DNA from: SBBV01 sp036555425
GTDB taxonomy: Bacteria > Pseudomonadota > Alphaproteobacteria > Bin65
NCBI GenBank assembly: GCA_036555425.1
Contig: DATBLL010000105.1
Span: 1 to 12,404 of the forward strand
Reading direction: 5' to 3'
DNA length: 12,404 nucleotides
Position 1 is the stretch's first letter. Each line of letters starts with the position of its first letter. Under the pieces are notes generated by a model. That model did no database searches, had not been told where the DNA came from, and was given only the letters and a program-made list of their open reading frames with translations. The position numbers and the translations under genes are program-made. Of the stretch, positions 1 through 6,490 are shown in pieces.

Positions 1-117
1 CTCTACACGCTCAAGACCACGCCGGAGTTCGCCGCCTTGAAGGCGCGCTTGACCGAAGAAATCCGCATTGAATCGATCCGCGCCGCGGAGCAGCTCGCGG
101 CGAAGCCGGAAGCATGA
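1..117 (+). CDS. C-terminal end of an unrecognised protein (partial)
   Basis: Frame 1 is open from the window edge to a TGA at 115-117 and gives 38 residues, starting LYTLKTTPEF and ending AAKPEA. The peptide is charged and probably helical (alternating acidic and basic residues around ALKARLTEEIRIES), like the tail of a soluble enzyme. There is too little sequence to name a family. The next gene lies on the opposite strand and ends at 136, so the two converge with an 18-base gap. Reading frame and composition fit a real gene end, but function cannot be assigned. Confidence 0.55.
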   Translation, partial: LYTLKTTPEFAALKARLTEEIRIESIRAAEQLAAKPEA

Positions 118-135
118 TCCTCGGCCCCTGCGCGT

Positions 136-696
136 TCAACGCTCCGTCCGCCGCGGCGAATAGCGGACGAGCAGTGTCTTGCGCTGGGCGCTGAAGGGAT
201 CGGCATTCTGATCGACCAGGGACACCACGACTTCGGTTGTCGGGAATTTCCACCCTGCCTCGATCCAAAACGAGGGGAAGGTGCCGCTGTAGTCGGTCGA
301 GGCACGGCGTTCCTGCGGCGGGCCGTAGTCCTTGGCGAGCAGGTCGCGCACGGCCGCGAAATCGCTCAGCATCGGGAAGTCGCCGCGATAGCGCAGCAGC
401 ACCTGCGCCAGGCGCTCGCTGGCGCGATCGAGCTGGAACAGTGCCACGAAGGGCCGGCCGGCGAAGCGCTGGCCGGGCAGCGTGTCGCGCACGATGAGGG
501 CGCCGTATTCGAGCGGCGCCGCGAGGCGGACGCGGGCGGGGCCGAGGACCCGCGCGAGCTCCTCGCTCGTCATGCCCCAGCGCGTGGCGCCCCAGCCAAG
601 CACGTCTTCGGGCGCGGTTTCGGCACCGCGCGAGGGTGCAACGCAAGCGGCGGCGAGGATCAGCCCGAGCCGCCTGCGCGAGAGCCAAGATCTCAT
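136..696 (-). CDS. Small secreted protein of unknown function
   Basis: This is a 186-residue protein. I start it at the ATG at 694-696 because it opens directly into a signal peptide: MRSWLSRRR, then the hydrophobic LGLILAAACVA, with likely cleavage near SRGAETA (about residues 22-27). The open frame continues upstream to 1011, but that part is low-complexity arginine/alanine sequence antisense to another gene. The mature part contains WGATRWGMTSEEL (about residues 35-47), which resembles the start of many small periplasmic proteins that begin with a W-G-M-(S/T)-x-x-E/D turn. It has no mature cysteines and no obvious catalytic motif. Location is probably periplasmic, and the role is unknown. 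It is divergent from the gene at 783, with a small palindrome between them at 700-715. Confidence 0.7.
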   Translation of the reverse strand: MRSWLSRRRLGLILAAACVAPSRGAETAPEDVLGWGATRWGMTSEELARVLGPARVRLAAPLEYGALIVRDTLPGQRFAGRPFVALFQLDRASERLAQVLLRYRGDFPMLSDFAAVRDLLAKDYGPPQERRASTDYSGTFPSFWIEAGWKFPTTEVVVSLVDQNADPFSAQRKTLLVRYSPRRTER

Positions 697-699
697 CTG

Positions 700-715
700 C
701 TTGTCTTGGGACAAG
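700..715. repeat. Short perfect inverted repeat just upstream of the secreted-protein start
   Basis: CTTGTC at 700-705 and GACAAG at 710-715 are perfect reverse complements separated by TTGG. The element sits 3 bases upstream of the minus-strand start codon at 696. It therefore overlaps where a ribosome-binding site should be, and no good Shine-Dalgarno is otherwise visible. It could be an operator half-site pair or a small hairpin near the start, or it could be chance. Confidence 0.35.
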
Positions 716-782
716 GCGCCGTTTCCGTGTGCGGATTTCCTTGCCACGGCACGAAATATGCATCGAATCGGGCCAAGGAAGC

Positions 783-1172
783 ATGGCCATGCCCTTGGAC
801 GATGCAAGACACGGTTCCGCGACCGCGACGGCCCAGGCCTCGGCGGCCCAGGCCGTAGCGGCGACAGCCGTAGCGGCGCCGCCCGTCGCGAGCATCGGCC
901 ACAATGGCGGCCCGCCGCTCGACGAGCCGCCGCCGCGCGGCGATTGGAATTATTACTGCTGGCGGCGCGCGCACAAGCGCGCCTGGAAGACCCCGCCGCG
1001 CGAGATCGCACTTCGCCGCCTGCGCCACGCCGAAGCGCTCGGCATGACCTATCGCGAGTATCAGGCGGTCATTCTCGACAGCGGCGTTTACGTGCAGGAG
1101 CGTCCGGTGCCGAGCGAGCGCGCTTGGCCGCGCACGATGCGGACGCGAATGAAGCGCGGCCCGGCGCGTTAG
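783..1172 (+). CDS. Small protein with IGHNGGPPL motif, unknown function
   Basis: This is a 129-residue protein. An alanine-rich, low-complexity N-terminal third (about residues 10-35) precedes the motif IGHNGGPPLDEPPP (about residues 38-51). That motif recurs in short alphaproteobacterial hypothetical proteins, some of them prophage-associated. The rest is basic and aromatic (DWNYYCWRRAHKRAW, then REIALRRLRHAEALGMTYREYQ), which could be a short helical nucleic-acid or protein-binding segment. AAGGA lies at 775-779, only 3 bases before the ATG at 783 but 9 bases before a second in-frame ATG at 789, so translation may begin at 789 (127 residues). It converges on the cupin gene with a 31-base gap. 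No function is established. Confidence 0.72.
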   Translation: MAMPLDDARHGSATATAQASAAQAVAATAVAAPPVASIGHNGGPPLDEPPPRGDWNYYCWRRAHKRAWKTPPREIALRRLRHAEALGMTYREYQAVILDSGVYVQERPVPSERAWPRTMRTRMKRGPAR

Positions 1173-1203
1173 GCCAAACCAAACTCGTGGTGTTTCGTTT
1201 GCG

Positions 1204-1533
1204 CTAGTCGACGATGTAGAGCTTCGCGCCCGTCGCCGTCGACGAGCGGTGCGGCTCGCCCTGGTCGGCGACCTGGTAGGTCATCCCCGGCGTCATCGTG
1301 AAGACGCGGCCGTCGGCGAGCTCGGTGTTGAGCTCGCCTTCGAGCACCAGAAGGAAATGGCCTTTCTGGCACCAGTGATCGGCCTTGTAGCCGGGGCTGT
1401 ATTCGACCATCCGCACGCGCACCTCGCCGAACTGGCGCGTGCGCCACAGCGCCTCGCCGGTTTCGCCTGGGTGTCGCGTCGCCGGAACCTTCGCCCAATC
1501 GGTCGTGCCGAAGGGCAGATCCGAAATCACCAT
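1204..1533 (-). CDS. DHCW-motif cupin-fold protein
   Basis: This 109-residue protein is a complete single-domain cupin. Residues 45-60 read YSPGYKADHWCQKGHF, which matches the signature of the bacterial family annotated as DHCW motif cupin fold proteins. It is followed by LVLEGELNTEL (about 62-72) and the second cupin box GMTYQVADQGEPHRSS (about 83-98). Candidate metal ligands are His53, His59, Glu65 or Glu67, and His95. The protein ends with the usual GAKLYIVD strand. Length is normal for the family. The start ATG at 1531-1533 has only a weak GGCGG upstream. The substrate is not known for this family. The DUF1127 gene lies upstream on the same strand (46-base gap), so the two may share a transcript. 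Confidence 0.85.
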   Translation of the reverse strand: MVISDLPFGTTDWAKVPATRHPGETGEALWRTRQFGEVRVRMVEYSPGYKADHWCQKGHFLLVLEGELNTELADGRVFTMTPGMTYQVADQGEPHRSSTATGAKLYIVD

Positions 1534-1579
1534 ATTGCCGCCAAGCCTCGTTCGGAGCCCCGTACGAGACTAGACGAGC

Positions 1580-1822
1580 TCAGGCCTTCCAAAAAGGCTT
1601 GCTCGATTCGTGTGCGGCGTCGACGTGGTTGACGCCGATGTCTTTCAGCATGCGCTCGTCCATGCCGGCCAGATGCGCGCGCTGCTCGGCGCGCTCCCGC
1701 CACTCGGCGAGACGGGTGAAAAGGCCGGTGAAAAAGCCGGCGGAGCGGCGCGGCGCGGCAAGGCGCGGCGCGGCCAAGCGCGCGGCGGGCGGGCAATCCA
1801 TGCAGTCGGAGCGGGTTGTCAT
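1580..1822 (-). CDS. DUF1127 (YjiS-like) small protein
   Basis: This 80-residue protein has the DUF1127 domain in its C-terminal half: LAEWRERAEQRAHLAGMDERMLKDIG (about residues 38-63), the hallmark helix-turn-helix-like pair ending in D-I-G. The family consists of short basic proteins; some alphaproteobacterial members affect phosphate or carbon uptake and RNA turnover, but most are uncharacterised. I choose the ATG at 1820-1822 because GGAG lies 8 bases upstream on the minus strand. The alternative ATG at 1846 has no such site. The N-terminus holds CMDC (residues 7-10) and a short duplicated RLAAP repeat. It is divergent from the LysR gene across 158 bases. Confidence 0.8.
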   Translation of the reverse strand: MTTRSDCMDCPPAARLAAPRLAAPRRSAGFFTGLFTRLAEWRERAEQRAHLAGMDERMLKDIGVNHVDAAHESSKPFWKA

Positions 1823-1968
1823 GGTACAAGCTCCAATTTCCATCATCCGTAGCTTGGAGAACGTCGGGGGACCGTTCTATCCGCTTGTTGCGATGACGCT
1901 TGAAATATGTGGATCGGTGGCGCGGGACAAACGATGCTTTGACAGCTGACGGCTGAGGGAAATTCAGC

Positions 1969-1980
1969 TATATTTCGCGT
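1969..1980 (+). promoter_or_regulatory. Possible -10 box abutting the LysR start (leaderless transcript?)
   Basis: TATATT at 1969-1974 is the most A/T-rich hexamer in the LysR upstream region. It lies only 6 bases before the ATG at 1981, so a start about 7 bases downstream of the box would fall on the A of the ATG. There is no Shine-Dalgarno within 20 bases; GAGGGA at 1954-1959 is too far. Both facts fit leaderless translation. A TTGACA at 1939-1944 is 24 bases away, too long for a normal spacer, so the assignment is tentative. Confidence 0.3.
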
Positions 1981-2916
1981 ATGCCCCAGCGCCTTCCGCC
2001 CCTCTCCGCGCTCCGCGCCTTCGCCGCCGCCGGCCGGCATCTCAGCTTCCAGCGCGCCGCCGCCGAGCTCGCGGTGACGCCGACGGCGATCAGCCATCAG
2101 ATCAAGCGGCTCGAGGACGACCTCGGCGCGCCGCTGTTCCGCCGCTTGACGCGCAAGCTGCAGCTGACCGAGGCGGGGCAGACGCTGTTGCCCGAAGTGG
2201 CGGGCGCCTTCGACAAGCTCGCCGGCGCCGTCGAGCGATTGAAGGCGAGCGGCGACAGCGGCACGCTCACCGTCAGCGCCATCTTCACGCTCGCCTATCG
2301 CTGGCTCGCGCCGCGCCTGCCGAAATTCCAGGCGCGCCATCCCAAGATCGACGTACGCCTCGAGGCCTCGCAGCGCCTCGTCGATTTCACGCGCGACGAC
2401 GTCGACGTCGCGATCCGCCACGGCAACGGCCGCTGGCCCGGCTTGACGGCGATCAAGCTCTTCGACGACCGCTTCACGCCGCTCATCGCGCCCAAGCTCC
2501 TGGCCAAGGGCCCGCCGCTCAAGACCCCGCAGGACCTGCTCAAATACACGCTGTTGCGCGACATCCCCTATTTCGAATGGGAGAACTGGTTCGCCGCCGC
2601 CGGCGTGCACCCGCCGACGAACGCGCGCGGTCCCACGTTCGATTCGAGCCAGCTCGCGGCGCAGGCCGCCGAAGCCGGCCTCGGCGTGGCGCTGGTGCAT
2701 CCTGAATTCTTCGCCGACGAGATCGCGGCCGGCCGTCTGATCCAGCCGTTTCCGATCGTCGGCCAGAACGACAAGAGCTACTACCTCGTCTTCCCGCCGG
2801 CGACGGCAGAGCGTCCCAAGGTCGCGGCGTTCCGCGAATGGCTGCTGGCCGAAGTCGCCGAATTCCACGCGGAGATGAAGCGCCGTCAGGCCAGGCGGCG
2901 GAGTGCCGCGCGGTAA
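1981..2916 (+). CDS. LysR-type transcriptional regulator, GcvA-like
   Basis: This is a full-length 311-residue LysR regulator. The start RLPPLSALRAFAAAGRHLSF is the typical opening of the GcvA subgroup. The winged helix-turn-helix spans about residues 8-66 (FQRAAAELAVTPTAISHQIK, then LEDDLGAPLFRR). The effector domain runs from about residue 94 to 293 and carries DVDVAIRHGNGRWPGL (about 140-155) and the late LAAQAAEAGLGVALV strand (about 225-239). These subgroup features give good confidence in the family but do not reveal the effector. It is divergent from the DUF1127 gene. Its last 31 bases, which encode a basic tail (RRQARRRSAAR), overlap the 3' end of hutF on the other strand. Neighbouring targets, hut or the DUF1127 gene, are possible but unproven. 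Confidence 0.9.
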   Translation: MPQRLPPLSALRAFAAAGRHLSFQRAAAELAVTPTAISHQIKRLEDDLGAPLFRRLTRKLQLTEAGQTLLPEVAGAFDKLAGAVERLKASGDSGTLTVSAIFTLAYRWLAPRLPKFQARHPKIDVRLEASQRLVDFTRDDVDVAIRHGNGRWPGLTAIKLFDDRFTPLIAPKLLAKGPPLKTPQDLLKYTLLRDIPYFEWENWFAAAGVHPPTNARGPTFDSSQLAAQAAEAGLGVALVHPEFFADEIAAGRLIQPFPIVGQNDKSYYLVFPPATAERPKVAAFREWLLAEVAEFHAEMKRRQARRRSAAR

Positions 2917-4253
2917 TTCTCGGCGATGCGTTCCTCGGTGGGGTGGCGGCCGTCGCGGACGACCCAGCGCCCGCCGACCATGACATGGCGGATCGCGGCG
3001 CTGGCGCCGGCGAAGACGAGCGCATCGAGCACGAAATCGCCGCGCTGGCCGGCAAGGGTCGGGTGACTGCGGTCGAGCGCCAGGAAATCGGCGCGGCAAC
3101 CCGGCGCGATGGCGCCGATCGGCTGCGCCAGCGCCTGCGCGCCGCCGGCGAGTGCCGCACGCCATAGCTTGGCGCCGATCGACTGGCCCTTCGCCGCCGG
3201 CACTAGGTTGCGCTTGCGGCGGTTCAAGCGCTGCCCGTATTCGAGCCAGCGCAGCTCCTCGGCGGGCACGACGCCGACATTGCTGTCGCTGCCGACGCCG
3301 AATTTTCCATTGGCGGCGAGATAGTCGAGGAGCGGGAAGAGGCCGTCGCCGAGATCGGCCTCGGTCGTGGGGCAGAGGCCGGCCACGGCACCGCTCGCCG
3401 CGAGGCGCTGCGTTTCCTCTTTGGCCATGTGCGTGCAATGGATGAGCGTCCAGCGCCGGTCGGGCCGCATCTCGTCGAGCAGCCATTCGACCGGCCGCTT
3501 CTTGCTCCATGAAAGGCAATCCTCGACTTCCTTGGTCTGCTCGGCGGCGTGGATGTGGATCGGCGCGGCGCCGTCGAGCCGGTCGAGCGCCGCCTTCGCC
3601 GCGCGCAGCGCCGCGGGCGGCACCGCGCGCAGGCTGTGCGGCGCGATGCCGACGCGCAAATTGCTCATTCCGCGATGCGTCTTCCACAGCGACTCGACGA
3701 GCGCATTGAAGGCGTCGGTCTTCATCAGGAAGCGGCGCTGGCCGTCGCTCGCCGGCGCGCCGCCGAAATTGCCGGTCTGGTAGAGCACGGGCAGGAGCGT
3801 GAGGCGGATGCCGGTGGCGGCGGCGGCGGCGATGATGCGGTTGGCGAGCTCGGCGCGGTCGGCATAAGGTCGGCCGGCGGGGTCGTTGTGGAGATAGTGG
3901 AACTCGGCGACGGCGGTGTAGCCGCCCTTCAGCAGTTCGACATAAAGCTGCGCCGCGATGGCTTCGATCTGATCGGGGTCGAGCGCCGCGAGGAAGCGAT
4001 ACATCACCTCGCGCCAGCTCCAGAAATCGTCGCCCTCGGGGCCGGCGCGCTCGGTCAGGCCCGCCATCGCGCGCTGGAACGCATGGCAATGGAGATTGGC
4101 CATGCCCGGCAGCAGCGCATCGGCGCGCTCGGCGCTGCCCGGCGCGGCGCCGGCCGCGACCGCGGTAATGGCGCCGGCTGCATCCCAGTCGATGCGCACG
4201 CGCTCGGCCCAGCCTTGGGGAAGCAGGGCCGTTTCGGCGAAAATGGCGGGCAT
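2886..4253 (-). CDS. hutF: Formimidoylglutamate deiminase
   Basis: HutF converts N-formimino-L-glutamate to N-formyl-L-glutamate and ammonia in the cytoplasm, the fourth step of the five-step histidine route. The 455-residue length is normal. It is an amidohydrolase-fold enzyme: HCH at residues 55-57 in PGMANLHCHAFQRAMAG, HIHAAEQ at 233-239 (His235 ligand, Glu238), the IHCTHM histidines 272 and 275, and the metal or catalytic Asp323 in GSDSN. APHSLRAV (205-212) and FWSWREVMYRF (77-87) are also characteristic of HutF. It starts at the ATG at 4251-4253 with GAAAG a few bases upstream. It is divergent from hutI across 64 bases and overlaps the LysR gene tail to tail. HutF is expected with a HutG of the formylglutamate amidohydrolase type, which is present here. 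Confidence 0.95.
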   Translation of the reverse strand: MPAIFAETALLPQGWAERVRIDWDAAGAITAVAAGAAPGSAERADALLPGMANLHCHAFQRAMAGLTERAGPEGDDFWSWREVMYRFLAALDPDQIEAIAAQLYVELLKGGYTAVAEFHYLHNDPAGRPYADRAELANRIIAAAAATGIRLTLLPVLYQTGNFGGAPASDGQRRFLMKTDAFNALVESLWKTHRGMSNLRVGIAPHSLRAVPPAALRAAKAALDRLDGAAPIHIHAAEQTKEVEDCLSWSKKRPVEWLLDEMRPDRRWTLIHCTHMAKEETQRLAASGAVAGLCPTTEADLGDGLFPLLDYLAANGKFGVGSDSNVGVVPAEELRWLEYGQRLNRRKRNLVPAAKGQSIGAKLWRAALAGGAQALAQPIGAIAPGCRADFLALDRSHPTLAGQRGDFVLDALVFAGASAAIRHVMVGGRWVVRDGRHPTEERIAENYRAALRRLA

Positions 4254-4317
4254 GAGCGGCTTTCGGCGGCGCGGACTCGCGCTAGATTAGGCGGAGCAGC
4301 GTTCGGCGGAAAGCATC
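4254..4317. promoter_or_regulatory. Divergent hutF / hutI intergenic control region
   Basis: These 64 bases separate two divergent hut starts and must hold both ribosome-binding sites and probably both promoters. CTTTC at 4259-4263 (GAAAG for hutF on the minus strand) and GGAAAG at 4308-4313 (for hutI) mirror each other as the two Shine-Dalgarno sites. TTCGGCGG occurs twice as a direct repeat inside the region. I see no TGTATATACA-like HutC operator. The only A/T-rich spot is TAGATT near 4283-4288. Promoter positions cannot be fixed from sequence alone. Confidence 0.5.
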
Positions 4318-5544
4318 ATGGCGAAATGGGACCGGGTCTGGATCAATGCGCGTCTCGCCACGATGCGCCCGGGCTTCTGGGGCTATGGCGCCATTGCGGA
4401 CGGCGCCATCGCGATCGAGGGCGAGCGCATCGCCTTCGCCGGCGTCGCGGCCGAGATCAGGGACGATCCCGGCAAGTTCGCCCATGAGGTGATCGACGCC
4501 GGCGGCCGCTGGATCACGCCCGGCCTCGTCGATTGCCACACGCATCTCGTCTTCGGCGGCGACCGCGCCGACGAATTCGAGAAGCGCTTGGGCGGCGCCA
4601 GCTACGAGGAGATCGCGCGCGCCGGCGGCGGCATCCGCGCGACCGTCGCCGCCACGCGCGCCGCGAGCGAGGACCAGCTCGTCGCCACGGCACTGCCGCG
4701 GCTCGACCGCCTGCTCGCCGAGGGCGTCACCACGATCGAGATCAAGTCGGGCTACGGCCTTACGGTCGAGGACGAGCTGAAGCAATTGCGCGCGGCGCGG
4801 CGCTTGGCCGAGGCGCGCCGCGTCGATGTGCGCACGACCTTGCTCGGCGCCCACGCGCTGCCGTCGGACTATGCGGGCCGGCAGGCGGACTACGTGGCGC
4901 TCGTATCCGACGAAATGATTCCGCGCGCCGCGCGCGAGGGCGCCGCCGATGCCGTCGATGCGTTCTGCGAGAAGATCGCGTTCACGCCGGCCGAGACCGA
5001 GGCCGTGTTCAAGAGCGCGCAGCGTCACGGCTTGCCGGTGAAGCTGCACGCCGATCAGCTTTCCGATCTCGGCGGCGCGGCGCTCGCCGCCAAATATCGC
5101 GCGCTTTCGGCCGACCATCTCGAATACAGCGCGGAGGGGGGCGTGGCCGCGATGGCGAAGGCGGGTACCGTCGCCGTGCTGCTGCCGGGGGCCTTCTATT
5201 TCCTGCGCGAAACGCGGCTGCCGCCGGTCGAGGCGCTGCGCCGGCACAAGGTGCCGATCGCGCTGGCGAGCGACGTCAATCCGGGCTCGTCGCCGGCCCT
5301 CTCGCTGCTGCTGATGCTCAACATGGCGTGCACGCTGTTTCGGTTGACGCCCGAGGAGGCGCTCTCGGGCGTCACGCGCGCGGGCGCGCAAGCGCTCGGC
5401 CTCGGCAAGGACCGCGGCGTGCTGGCCCCCGGCTACCGCGCCGATTTCGTGCTCTGGGACATCGAGCGGCCGGCCGATCTCGCCTATTGGATGGGCGCCA
5501 ATCCGTGCCACCGTGTCGTCAAGGACGGAAAAGACCGGGCCTGA
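4318..5544 (+). CDS. hutI: Imidazolonepropionase
   Basis: HutI hydrolyses 4-imidazolone-5-propanoate to N-formimino-L-glutamate, the third step of histidine degradation. The protein is 408 residues, the usual length. Amidohydrolase motifs are in order: GLVDCHTHLVFGGDRADEF (about 69-87; metal ligands His74 and His76), EIKSGYGL (141-148), LGAHALP (176-182, His179), KLHADQLSDLGG (242-253, His244), SADHLEY (264-270, His267) and ASDVNPGSSP (317-326, Asp319). All expected catalytic residues are present. The start ATG at 4318 is preceded by GGAAAG at 4308-4313. hutG follows 4 bases after the stop, so the two are one operon. Confidence 0.97.
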   Translation: MAKWDRVWINARLATMRPGFWGYGAIADGAIAIEGERIAFAGVAAEIRDDPGKFAHEVIDAGGRWITPGLVDCHTHLVFGGDRADEFEKRLGGASYEEIARAGGGIRATVAATRAASEDQLVATALPRLDRLLAEGVTTIEIKSGYGLTVEDELKQLRAARRLAEARRVDVRTTLLGAHALPSDYAGRQADYVALVSDEMIPRAAREGAADAVDAFCEKIAFTPAETEAVFKSAQRHGLPVKLHADQLSDLGGAALAAKYRALSADHLEYSAEGGVAAMAKAGTVAVLLPGAFYFLRETRLPPVEALRRHKVPIALASDVNPGSSPALSLLLMLNMACTLFRLTPEEALSGVTRAGAQALGLGKDRGVLAPGYRADFVLWDIERPADLAYWMGANPCHRVVKDGKDRA

Positions 5545-5548
5545 CTCC

Positions 5549-6367
5549 ATGCAGCTCTGGCAGCGCCACGCCGGCACGACGCCGCTTCTCATCGACGTGC
5601 CCCATTGCGGAACCTACGTGCCGCCCGAGATCGCGCGCGACATGACGCCGGCGGGGGCGCGCCTGCTCGATACCGATTGGCACGTCGAGAAGCTTTACGC
5701 CTTCGCGCCGCGGCTCGGCGCCGGGCTCTTCCACGCCACCCATTCGCGCTACGTCGCCGATCTCAACCGCGATCCCGACGGCACGCCGCTTTATCCCGGC
5801 GCCGCCAACACCGAAGTGTGCCCGCTGCGCACCTTCCACGATGCGGAGATCTGGCAGCCCGGGCGCGCACCGGACGCGGCCGAGGCCAAGCGCCGCGTCG
5901 AGACCTATTGGAGGCCCTATCACGCACAGCTCGCCGCCGAGATCGCCGCGGTGAAGGCGCGCCATGGCTATTGCATCCTGCTCGACGGCCACTCGATTTT
6001 CTCAGAGGTGCCGCGCTTCTTCGCCGGCAAGCTGCCCGACTTCAACCTCGGCACCGCCGATGGACGGAGCTGCGCGGCGGCGCTCGCAGCGCGCGCGGCC
6101 ACGGTCCTCGCCGGCGCGAGCGGCTTCACCCATGTCGTGAACGGCAGATTCAAGGGCGGGTACATCACCCGCCACTATGGCCGTCCGGCCGATGGTGTGC
6201 ACACGCTCCAACTCGAAATGGCGATGAGCGCCTATCTCGACGAAGGTGCGCCCGAGCGCTTCGACCCGGCGCGGGCCGCGCCGCTCGCCGGCGTGCTCGA
6301 GCGGCTGGTGGCGGCACTGCTCGAATGGTCGCCGCGCCGCAGTGCGGCGTCGCCCAATGCCCGCTAA
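5549..6367 (+). CDS. hutG: N-formylglutamate deformylase
   Basis: HutG hydrolyses N-formyl-L-glutamate to L-glutamate and formate, the last step of the pathway that HutI and HutF feed. The 272-residue protein shows the FGase family pattern: DVPHCGTYVP (16-25), DTDWHVEKLY (41-50), SRYVADLNRDP (67-76), LLDGHSIFSEVP (145-155), GGYITRHYG (203-211) and LQLEMAMSAYL (220-230). I start at the ATG at 5549, 4 bases after the hutI stop. A GTG at 5513 would extend it by 12 residues and overlap hutI, with no family support. The Shine-Dalgarno is weak, so translational coupling to hutI is likely. The 3' end (SAASPNAR) is unremarkable. Confidence 0.94.
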   Translation: MQLWQRHAGTTPLLIDVPHCGTYVPPEIARDMTPAGARLLDTDWHVEKLYAFAPRLGAGLFHATHSRYVADLNRDPDGTPLYPGAANTEVCPLRTFHDAEIWQPGRAPDAAEAKRRVETYWRPYHAQLAAEIAAVKARHGYCILLDGHSIFSEVPRFFAGKLPDFNLGTADGRSCAAALAARAATVLAGASGFTHVVNGRFKGGYITRHYGRPADGVHTLQLEMAMSAYLDEGAPERFDPARAAPLAGVLERLVAALLEWSPRRSAASPNAR

Positions 6368-6424
6368 TACGCCGGCCCAGGGCGTTGGGCGCTTGTCAAT
6401 ACATATCCTGCGATATCTGGGACT

Positions 6425-6454
6425 TGGACAGGCCTAACAATCCGCAGTAATAAT
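6425..6454 (+). promoter_or_regulatory. Candidate sigma-70-type promoter for the acyl-CoA synthetase homologue
   Basis: TGGACA at 6425-6430 (5 of 6 matches to TTGACA) and AATAAT at 6449-6454 (5 of 6 to TATAAT) are separated by 18 bases. They sit in a locally A/T-rich gap after hutG, an exception in this GC-rich sequence. A start near 6461 would leave a leader of about 30 bases before the ATG at 6491. This suggests that the gene is transcribed separately from hutIG. Confidence 0.45.
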
Positions 6455-6490
6455 GAAATACCTGGGGAGTCGAGACGGACTGCCACGGCA

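Noticed and set aside
697..1011. Upstream extension of the minus-strand secreted protein
   Set aside because: It would place low-complexity sequence ahead of a perfect signal peptide and overlap the IGHNGGPPL gene.
1939..1974. TTGACA with TATATT as a standard promoter for the LysR gene
   Set aside because: The spacer is 24 bases, too long for a sigma-70 promoter.
1843..4089. Long minus-strand open frame (748 codons)
   Set aside because: It runs antisense to the LysR gene and in another frame of hutF. Its protein is arginine/glutamate low-complexity sequence typical of GC-rich shadow frames.
4282..5592. Minus-strand open frame of 436 codons opposite hutI
   Set aside because: hutI on the plus strand has all family motifs. 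The antisense frame has no recognisable domain.
6375..6390. GCCCA/TGGGC stem after hutG as a terminator
   Set aside because: It has only a 5-base stem and no T-run follows, so it is too weak to call.
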